The translations under genes were made by a program, and so were the position numbers. Below are positions 8,279-15,900 of a stretch of 21,977 nucleotides of DNA, one piece after another (the stretch's first letter is position 1; each line of letters begins with the position of its first letter). Origin of the DNA: Acanthamoeba sp. SK_2022b (lineage: Eukaryota > Discosea > Longamoebia > Acanthamoebidae); assembly GCA_027943245.1 (NCBI GenBank), contig JANDJZ010000647.1, positions 1 to 21,977 on the forward strand, given 5' to 3'. Below the pieces are notes generated by a model. It ran no database searches, was not told where the DNA came from, and worked only from the letters and a program-made list of their open reading frames with translations.

Positions 8279-9228
8279 ATGTCTTACCCCTACCAGCAGC
8301 AACCTCAGCAGGTATTGCCACCATTTCGCGGCACCTCAGCCACGAAACAACTTACATCTTTGCTGCAACCACAGATTCGTTTGTAGTATTGCTCGATCGA
8401 TTGTTTGACATTTTACTTTTTCTATTCTCATTACGCTTCGCAGTATCAGCAGCCTGGCTCGCAGCAGTGGCAGCAGCCACAGGGCGGCATGCCACCGCAG
8501 CAACCGTACTACACCGGCGGCGCTCCGCCACAGCAGCAGCAGCCGCAGCTGCCACCGCAGCAACCGTACTACACCGGCGGCGCTCCGCCACAGCAGCAGC
8601 AACCCGCAAGCCAGCCGCAAGGCTGGGTACGTGCGCCCCGAGCTGGCCTAAGCTCCGAGTGAGGTCGTGCCAGCCAATTGAACTTGCTTTGCTTTCTCCG
8701 GCTGTGTGAGCGCAGTGTGGGCAGTACTACTCCCAGATTCCCCAGCAAGAGATCTATGAGCTCCAGCGTTGGTTCAGGTACGGGCCTTGGCCTTGCCCTG
8801 GTCAGCGCACAACAGCCTAGCGCTGCGCTGGCTCTTAACCGACCTCTCTGTGCTGTGGGCAATAGGAGCATGGATCGCGACAACAGCGGTTCGATCTCGG
8901 CGAACGAGCTGGCCAACGTGGCCGTGGGCGGCGCTGTCCTGGGCATCGACAACGGGATGAAGCTCATTCGCGTGTTCGATGTCGACGGCAACGGCACCAT
9001 CGGTACGCGCGCGTACTGCAGATCGGATTGCGCGCAACCGCACGTGCGCTGCATCTCGGCCCTGTACTGACCTCAGAGGGGCTGGCCCGTTGCAGACTTC
9101 AACGAGTATGCGTCGCTTCACAAATTCCTGCTCAGCATGCAGCAGACCTTCAAGCTGGTGCCACTTTCCCACACGATGATCGTCAGCATCAGACAACACA
9201 CTCATACACGGACCCGCGCAAACACACA

Positions 9229-9292
<64 letters not shown>

Positions 9293-9646
9293 CGTAGGGA
9301 GACAAAGACGGAAACGGCAGGCTCGACGCACGGGAGATCCATGAGGCCATTCTCAAGGGCGGGTTCACCAACGTCTCGTTCAAGGCCGCGCAGTGCCTCT
9401 ACAACAAGTACAACAGGTCGGGCATGGGCCTCAACATGGCCGAGTTCATCAGCATCGTCGCCCACATCGCCCTCGCGCGGTCGGTCCTCGAGCGGTACCT
9501 TGGCCCTTTGCGTCGCCGCCAAGCCTCCTCTCGTGAAGCTAACACACAATGCACAACGCACACCGCCGCCCAGGATGGACTATGACAGGGACGGCCGCAT
9601 CACCGTCAACATCGACCAGATGTACGAGATCTCGGCCAACTTCTGA
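8279..9646 (+). CDS. Penta-EF-hand protein (ALG-2/sorcin/peflin family)
   Basis: Seven exons: 8279-8311, 8444-8626, 8716-8777, 8866-9002, 9096-9157, 9298-9494, 9574-9646; 248 residues. Calcium loops: [12 protein letters not shown] (96-107), [12 protein letters not shown] (131-142), [12 protein letters not shown] (161-172), a degenerate fourth hand at [16 protein letters not shown], and [12 protein letters not shown] (227-238). The five-hand order with a shortened fifth hand at the very C terminus ([10 protein letters not shown]) is diagnostic for PEF proteins, which dimerise through that hand. The first ~72 residues are Gln/Pro/Tyr/Gly-rich, as in peflin and sorcin, and contain an exact 20-residue duplication. 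Known PEF proteins bind membranes or ESCRT/COPII partners on calcium binding; which partner applies here is not visible. Confidence 0.93.
8491..8610 (+). repeat. 60-bp tandem duplication in the PEF N-terminal domain
   Basis: Two adjacent 60-bp units (8491-8550, 8551-8610), nearly identical, each encoding [18 protein letters not shown] plus two residues. They differ only towards the unit ends. In frame, so it lengthens the Gln/Pro/Tyr-rich tail without disrupting it. Confidence 0.93.
9231..9290. repeat. (AC)n tract in PEF intron 5
   Basis: Pure AC run of about 60 nt directly upstream of the acceptor CGTAG (9297). Here the coding strand carries AC, whereas the transporter and ARH1 introns carry TG. 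Confidence 0.97.
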
Positions 9647-9940
9647 TGAAGAAGATGGACTGCTTGGTCCACGTTTGCTTTACCTCTCTTGCCTTCTCTT
9701 GGTCGCTTCCTACGCGGAGAGTGAGTTGTGTCTTTTTTGCTTTTACACAACACACACAAACCTGTAGAGGAGCTGAGGGTCGCACCCAGTGGTTGAGAGC
9801 GCGTGTGGTGTGTTCGGTCGGTAGAAAGAAGCGAAACAGTTTCACTGTAGCATTTGCTCGAAGAACAAAACGTTCCTTCCTTTAAAGGAAGGAAAAGAAG
9901 CACAAAGGGCAAACAACCCCGCGGGGAGCAGCACACAACC
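9647..9940 (+). promoter_or_regulatory. Upstream region of the ubiquitin dimer gene
   Basis: 294 bp covering the PEF 3' end and the ubiquitin promoter/5' UTR. It contains GAAACAGTTTC (9833-9843) and a perfect 22-bp palindrome at 9873-9894 (arms TTCCTTCCTTT and AAAGGAAGGAA), 46 bp before the ATG. No obvious TATA box. Confidence 0.6.
9873..9894. promoter_or_regulatory. Perfect 22-bp palindrome upstream of ubiquitin gene
   Basis: Arms TTCCTTCCTTT / AAAGGAAGGAA with no spacer. It could bind a dimeric factor or form a hairpin in the 5' UTR. Spacing does not match a strict heat-shock element (alternating GAA/TTC every 5 bp), so that label is not applied. Confidence 0.6.
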
Positions 9941-10441
9941 ATGCAGATATTTGTGAAGACAATCACAGGCAAGACCGTGGCTCTCGAGGTCGAGTCCACA
10001 GACACCGTAGAAGAGGTGAAGCGAAGGCTTGAGGAAAGGAACGGTTTTCCCTCAGACCAGCTGCGCCTCATCTTCGCCGGCAAGCAGCTGGAGGAGGGCC
10101 GCACGCTGGCCGACTACAACGTCCAGAAGGAGTCCACTCTCCACCTCATATTTCGCCTCCGCGGAGGCATGCAGATCTTTGTCAGGCTGCTCACGGGCAG
10201 GAACATGACTCTGGAAGTCGAGCCGAGCGACACCATCGACGACGTGATGCAGAAGATCCGGGACAAGGACGGCATCCCTCCTGACAAGCAGCGCCTCGTC
10301 TACGCTGGCAAGCAGCTTGAGGACACCCGCACGCTCGCCGACTACAACATTCAGAAGGAGTCCACCCTCCACCTCGTGCTCAGCCTCAATGGCGGCATGC
10401 AGGTTGGGAGCTCCACTTTCGATCCCCTTGCAGCTTCTTGA
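9941..10441 (+). CDS. Diverged ubiquitin dimer with short C-terminal tail
   Basis: Single exon, 166 residues. Unit 1 (1-76) starts [12 protein letters not shown] and ends RLRGG. It keeps the ubiquitin positions Lys6, 11, 27, 48 and 63, Arg42, Ile44 and His68, but has Arg at 29 and 33 and Phe at 71. Unit 2 (77-152) ends LSLNGG. It keeps positions Lys29, 33, 48, 63 and Arg42, but has Arg at 6 and 11, Met at 27, Ser at 72 and Asn at 74. A 14-residue tail begins MQ, as if a third unit had decayed, then [12 protein letters not shown]. Normal polyubiquitin repeats are identical to ubiquitin; these are only partly so. Unit 1 should be released by deubiquitinases at RGG|M. Unit 2 lacks Arg72 and Arg74, which are important for E1 use and cleavage, so its conjugation is doubtful. 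The ATG is in a fair context (CAACCATGC). Confidence 0.95.
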   Translation: MQIFVKTITGKTVALEVESTDTVEEVKRRLEERNGFPSDQLRLIFAGKQLEEGRTLADYNVQKESTLHLIFRLRGGMQIFVRLLTGRNMTLEVEPSDTIDDVMQKIRDKDGIPPDKQRLVYAGKQLEDTRTLADYNIQKESTLHLVLSLNGGMQVGSSTFDPLAAS

Positions 10442-10504
10442 TTGATAAGAACCGGTTTTATGTACACACGAAAGGCGACCACACAATCACACGACATCGA
10501 CCGA
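10442..10504. other. Convergent 3' ends, ubiquitin dimer and DUF1648 protein
   Basis: 63 bp between facing stop codons. No gene or strong structure seen. Confidence 0.6.
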
Positions 10505-11308
10505 TTACTGGTAGTAGATGCGGGAAGGCGTGGTGAAGGTCTCGTAGGAGCCGCCCATCTCGGCGTAGTTGATGAGGGCCTCCTTGATGGGCTCGTTGAG
10601 GAAGTGGGAGTAGAGCGAGTAGACGCCAAAGGCGACGAGCACGAGGTAGGCGATAGTGAGTGGCCAGAAGAGCCAGAAGAAGCCGTGGTGGTCGCCCGTG
10701 TAGGCCATGCGGAAGACGATGGCGAAGAAGAGGACGAGATAGGCGGCAAAGGCCATGCCGAAGCCCATCAGCCAAAACTTGAGGTAGGCAAAGGCGCGCT
10801 CCTGCCGCTCGGGGAAGGCCGGGTTGAGCCAGTACTCGCGCGCGGGCACTTGGAGCGCCGCGCCGCCGCCCCCGCAGCTTGGCAAGAGGTGGCCGAGAGC
10901 GATGAAGAGGGCCTGGCTGAGGATCACCGCCGCCAGGTAGATGCCCACCATGAACGCTGAAGATCGGTACGCATCTACCTTGCCTATTTTTATATTTTTG
11001 TTTAAAAAGAAAGAATAATCGTGATTAAGAGGGCCAGTGGTTTCTGTCTTCAATCCGAAGAACACTGGCTCTATCTAGTAAAAATCAAATAAATTTATAG
11101 ATCTCGAAGTGATGGCGGCGGTACCCTGCCAGTCAAAGTGAGCTGGAAGCTCGTCGGGCAATACGCTGTAGTAAACCGCGCCCTGCACCACCGCGGCCAC
11201 GAGCACCACCGCATTGCCAACCAGAACGGCCACCAGCCCTGGTGGCTTGCCGAACAGGGTGCCCTTGTTATCGTCGTAATCTCGCGATTTGAGGCGACTG
11301 GTCTCCAT
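10505..11308 (-). CDS. DUF1648-domain multipass membrane protein
   Basis: Two exons on the minus strand, 11125-11308 and 10505-10983, 220 residues. The splice CAGG|GTACCG...AATAG|GC rebuilds PDELPAHFDWQGKVDAYRSS, which fits the DUF1648 signature (LP-x-x-hP-x-HF...G...D-x-W-x-S) between two helices. Four hydrophobic segments: about 24-46, 71-95, FWLMGFGMAFAAYLVLFFAIVF, and FFWLFWPLTIAYLVLVAFGVY. DUF1648 is best known from bacterial membrane proteins, including SdpI-type immunity/signal proteins. A eukaryotic copy with an intron is unusual. The function here is unknown. The gene is divergent from RIF1, sharing a 278-bp spacer. Confidence 0.8.
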
Positions 11309-11586
11309 ATGTTATGTATTATCCAACTCTCGAGCAGCTAGCTAACGTTGTTGATCGATGAGCACCCGCTTCTATTTCACCATTTATGAAACAGTTTCAG
11401 AAACGTTTCGACTCAGCGCCTTGGCGCCAAAACTCAACACAAGAACGTTTTGAGTTGAGAGCATTGGGAGCGACAAAGAAACTGAATTGATTACGCATAG
11501 GGCTTGTCTGTCTTCGCCTGGGTCTTGAAGTAGACGCAGGACAGGAAGATCAGTCGAGAGCCAAGGAAATAATCAAAGAGATTTTG
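11309..11586. promoter_or_regulatory. Divergent promoter, DUF1648 protein / RIF1
   Basis: 278 bp dense in symmetric motifs: GAAACAGTTTC (11388-11398), GAAACGTTTC (11400-11409), TTGGCGCCAA (11421-11430), and arms AACTCAA/TTGAGTT around 11431-11456. The minus strand of the third motif reads TTTTGGCGCC, matching the E2F consensus TTTSSCGC. No clear TATA box. Confidence 0.6.
11421..11432 (-). promoter_or_regulatory. E2F-like site upstream of RIF1
   Basis: TTGGCGCCAAAA on the plus strand. The 10-bp core TTGGCGCCAA is a perfect palindrome, and the minus strand gives TTTTGGCGCC. It lies 155 bp upstream of the RIF1 start codon. E2F/DP sites typically drive S-phase genes, which would suit RIF1. Confidence 0.45.
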
Positions 11587-12922
11587 ATGAGCACTGCTTC
11601 CACGACGGAACTAGCGGGCGTGCTGAAGGTGGTGAAGGCGGGCAAAGCCACCAAGAGCACCCTTGCCGCCTTCGAATCGCTCAATGCTCTGCTGAAGGCG
11701 AACGATTCCGGTGCCGCCGCACAGATCAAGCAGCACGCGAATGAACTTGTGGCAATCTACACATCTCTCATCTCACGCCATGCTGATACCAAAAAGATGT
11801 ACGTCAATCTACCCATCCATCCATCCACGCGTGTTGTTGAACGTTGCTTGTTCCCAAATCCTCTCTGCATTTGCTTTCACAGCGCCGAGATTGCACTTCG
11901 ATCGCTGGGCTACTTCACCTACAACAGCGTCGTGGTCGCGCACCTCAGTGGTACCACTTCCCATCTCGACCCTACAGGTCCTGAAGGCGCCAGCCTTGTC
12001 ACACTTGCGCTCACGACTTGTCTTGTGCGCTGATGTGTGCAGAAGCTCAGTCCGAGCAGATCCTCGCGCTGGTCATCGACGTGATACAGACGTCCCAGGT
12101 CAAGGTACCTACCAACCAACGTCCATCTTGTACGAGGCTCTCGATTGTCGGTCTCACCCTTCTCCTTTATGTCTAGACCGCTTGCAACTTGGCAGGTAAG
12201 CACGCAGTACAGTTGTTTTAGAGTCGCCGTGCCCTGCGTGTGTGCACGCGTGTGCGTGCGTGTGATGATGGTTAAACTCGGTGCCTCCAGTGTGGTGCAT
12301 CGCCATACAGCAGCTGCGTCACGCGGTGGCTAAAAAGCTGCAGGACATCATCGCGGCCGTGACCAGCCTTGTCGACACTGCCAACGCGCGCTTCGCCTCG
12401 TCCACAATCGAATACGAAGCCATCGCTGCTTTTGGTACAGCGCCTCCCCCTCTCCCGTGTCCGGCGCGCCACTCACCATCACCACTCCAGGCAAGCTGCT
12501 GTCTCAGGTTCCCGACTTGACGATAAGACACGCCGGCGCCTGGCTGCCGGCCATCTACACGCGCCTGTTCCATGAAAACCCTGCGTACATCTGCGCCACT
12601 TCTGAGACGGCGATCTTTGCCTCATGCTGCGTCGTGTGGCCTACCGCAGTCTGAGGGAGAAGGCGGAGGCGGTGATGAACATTGCGCTGCCGCTGCTGAC
12701 GAAACACGGCATCGCGCCCGCGATCTCCTCCAAGCTCGTGGGCGAGCTGACCGGCGGCCTGCTCGAGCGGTTCAACCTCTTTTTGGACGAGGAGTCGCCC
12801 ATTCAGGGCAAGGACAAGCCCGCGCATGCCATTCGTGTTTGGGGTGATCCATCACTTGCAACTCCTCTCTCTCTCTCTCTCTCTCTCTCTTTTCTTGACC
12901 TATGCCAACTCTTAATTGCCAC

Positions 12923-12964
<42 letters not shown>

Positions 12965-15900
12965 GCACGCACACCACAGGATATTTAGTGATACTACTGC
13001 AGAAGGAGCTTTGGGCCAGTGGCTTGATTAAGGCCTTCCTGCAGATCCCATCCGTACGCCTTGTTCCATAGTGATAGTGGAAGCAACGTCGCTTACCCTT
13101 GGGTCGTTGGATCCAGACCACCTTCAACCACACGGATCCGAACGTGCGCATCGTGACGTGGAACGGTTGGAAGTGTCTAATGGACAACTGCATGCACGAC
13201 ATGCCGCATCTCTTGCGTCCCAAGTCAAAACGGACCGACCTCTTGATGAAGCCCTTCCTCAGCAGGTAACGTTCCTGCTCGTTACATTTAGTATTTCTCT
13301 TATTTCAATACTTCTTTACCAAATTATTTGTACGACAGTGTGGAGAGGGAACAGAACGTAGAGGTAAAGAAGGCGCTGGTGCGGTCGTGGCTGCACCTCG
13401 TCACAGCGTTTGGCTCATCACTGCCCACCGTCTTCTCGCGGGTGCGATTGCCTTGTGTAAATTATGATGTCATTGTCTTCATTGCTTCAACATGTATGTG
13501 GTTCCTTGTTTGGTGGCGCGTGCGTCGTCAGGTCTTCTTCCCCTTCCTCGAGCTTGTCGCCAAGGTGCCCGACACGGAGATCGCCGAGGAGGTGCTGCAG
13601 TTCGTTGGTACGACCTTCACTCTTTTTCATGTCTTCGTTGCACCTCCGCATTGACTGAACATCGCGCACGCACAGGTAAATTGGTGGCCTTGCCGGACAC
13701 CCACGAGAGCCGGGGCGACAAGACTGGTGCGCGCATAGCTCCGCGTTCCTTCCGCACACATCACACACCAGCATTCATAGCATTTCTTGTTAACGAGTGT
13801 ATTTTAATCATCTGCAGAGGTGCCAGCTCTGCCGCTGGAGTCCGATTGGGTTGTGGACGACTTTGGCCTGTTCGTTCTCCAGATTCTTCCCAGCTATATC
13901 GCCAGGACTTCGGTACCACCGCATATACGCTCAGCTCCCAGCCCCCCTCCGTCAGTGTTCGACTGAGCACGTCACGATGTTACCGGCATCACGTATTCAG
14001 GAGGCGGTCCTGGACGTGTGGCATGGGCTTGTTGAGCGGGTGGCACACCTACATTCAGAGGAACCCGAAAGCAAGGTCAGCCATCAACACGACACCTTTG
14101 CACGATCCTAACAGTGACAGGGTCGTCTCGTTGAACCAACCGTTGTTGCGTTTGTGTGCGTGTGTCCCGTTGCGCTTCCAGAGGGTCATGGCGGTCGTGT
14201 CGCAGATCGTGCACTTCCTATCGGACCTCCTTGCGGGCAGTTCGCTCTCGAGCGATAAGGACGCGGCGCCGCTGCCGCTGGCCTACGTCACGGCCCTCCT
14301 CACGCGCTTCCTCCAGGCCTTCTCCCCCGCTTCCCCTACCGGGGGAGGAGGCCCACACCGCCAGCACGCGTTCCAGCTCATACCGTCGCCCCACTGTGCC
14401 CTCTCAGATTCATCGCCTTCTTCCGCGCACGCCTCCACGTCGACGATCATCGGTGCCTTCGACCTGCCTTTGTATCACCAGCGTGCCCTTCAGGGCTAAC
14501 TGATTGTGCAGGGATACTGTTGCGTGGACTCTTCTCGAATCCCAACGCCATCCACGACCAGAAGCAGTTCGGCAGCACGCTGCAGTTGCTCCTCAGTGTC
14601 ACTCCCGCCAAGGTAAGGCCGAACCAGCTCAATATGCATTTGCGTCCAATGACTCACTGCTTCTTCTTGTTGTTGTCATCGGCGTGCGCGCGCTCCCTCC
14701 TCCACAACACACAGAAAGCGGACCACGTAAATCCCAACACTTCGCTCCTGACGGCACTTTACGTGCTCCAAAGCCTGCTGGAGTCCTCCGTTGCCCGCAA
14801 GACCAACCAGAGGGTTCTGATGCTGGGCTGGACAAACGTCGGTAACGCAATCCCTTGCCACGTTATTGTCGACACCTTCCCCCCACTCGCGCACGCTGAG
14901 CCCTCAAACCCCAAACCTGCAGCGCGGAGCCTGGAGGAGCGTATGGAGGTGACCAACTGCGCCACCGACACGCCGTTCCCGTTTGCACTGCCCAACAAAC
15001 ACGACCACAGGACCGTCTACTACACGTACGTGCTCAACGCCGGCGTTGCCTCGCCTCCACGCGGCGAGCGGTTGATGGGCATCGTCGATTTACATCGAAA
15101 CGTTTGGCGATGCAGGTCAATGCTGTTCCCGCTTCGCGCCGCGCTGCAGGGCGACGGTCAGTCGTCGTGGACCGTGCTGGTGGACGGCACGGTGGGCATC
15201 GTCAAAGAGACCTGGGATTCGTTTTATTCTACCTTCTTTCGGTACAAGACACACGACATTCGATGTGACCGACACTGCACACGCAATGAATTTTAATCGC
15301 TGATATGTGTGTGTTAGGATCACCGCGCTCAAGGACGAGGCCGAGGGCTGCGTGGACCACCTGTGCTACCTGATCATGGAGATTCTGCGGCCGGGCATAC
15401 GCTGGAACAACGGCGTGGGCAAGATCATCGAGGCCATTCACAAGGTGGTGGAGGTGGCCGGGCAGACGAACGCATTCATCGCGCGAGCCGGGAGCGGGGG
15501 CGCCAAGAATCGATCGAAGCCCTGGTAAGTGTGCCATCGTCTGTCAAGCTTGTCAGACAATCGAACCTCATTGGCAACCTGTCACTCGTCCAGTGAGCCA
15601 AGCACGCTGGTGAAGCTGCTGCTGCGGTTGTTCAACGCCATGTCCGTCTATCCCGAGACGCTTGCCCGGCAGGAGGAATACGAGCACGAATGGATGAAGG
15701 GCGAGTCCCCCTCTCCTCTCTTCTATTTCCATTTCTGCTTGGCGCAGAGATTGGTGGACAACACAAGATACTAATCGACACAATCAGACAAGAACCAGGC
15801 TACGAAGCAACTAATGATGTACGAGTGGCAACTGTCTCTGACCCACCTCGCCGAGACCATCACCGCCCTGTACGGCAAGGCGCGGGGCCGAGCCGAGGTG

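Noticed and set aside
9873..9894. Heat-shock element
   Set aside because: The palindrome lacks the strict 5-bp alternation of GAA and TTC blocks.
10390..10432. Intron at the end of the ubiquitin dimer (CAG|GTTGGG...TTGCAG)
   Set aside because: It would be about 31 nt, shorter than any other intron here; the unspliced reading gives a sensible short tail.
14395..14435. Short intron CC|GTCGCC...CTCAG in RIF1 exon 15
   Set aside because: Would be only about 23-25 nt; reading through to the donor at 14453 restores the frame with the next exon.
13492..14499. Long plus-strand open frame of 335 codons inside RIF1
   Set aside because: Only its part after 14182 is a true RIF1 exon; the rest crosses introns and lies out of frame with the HEAT-coding exons.
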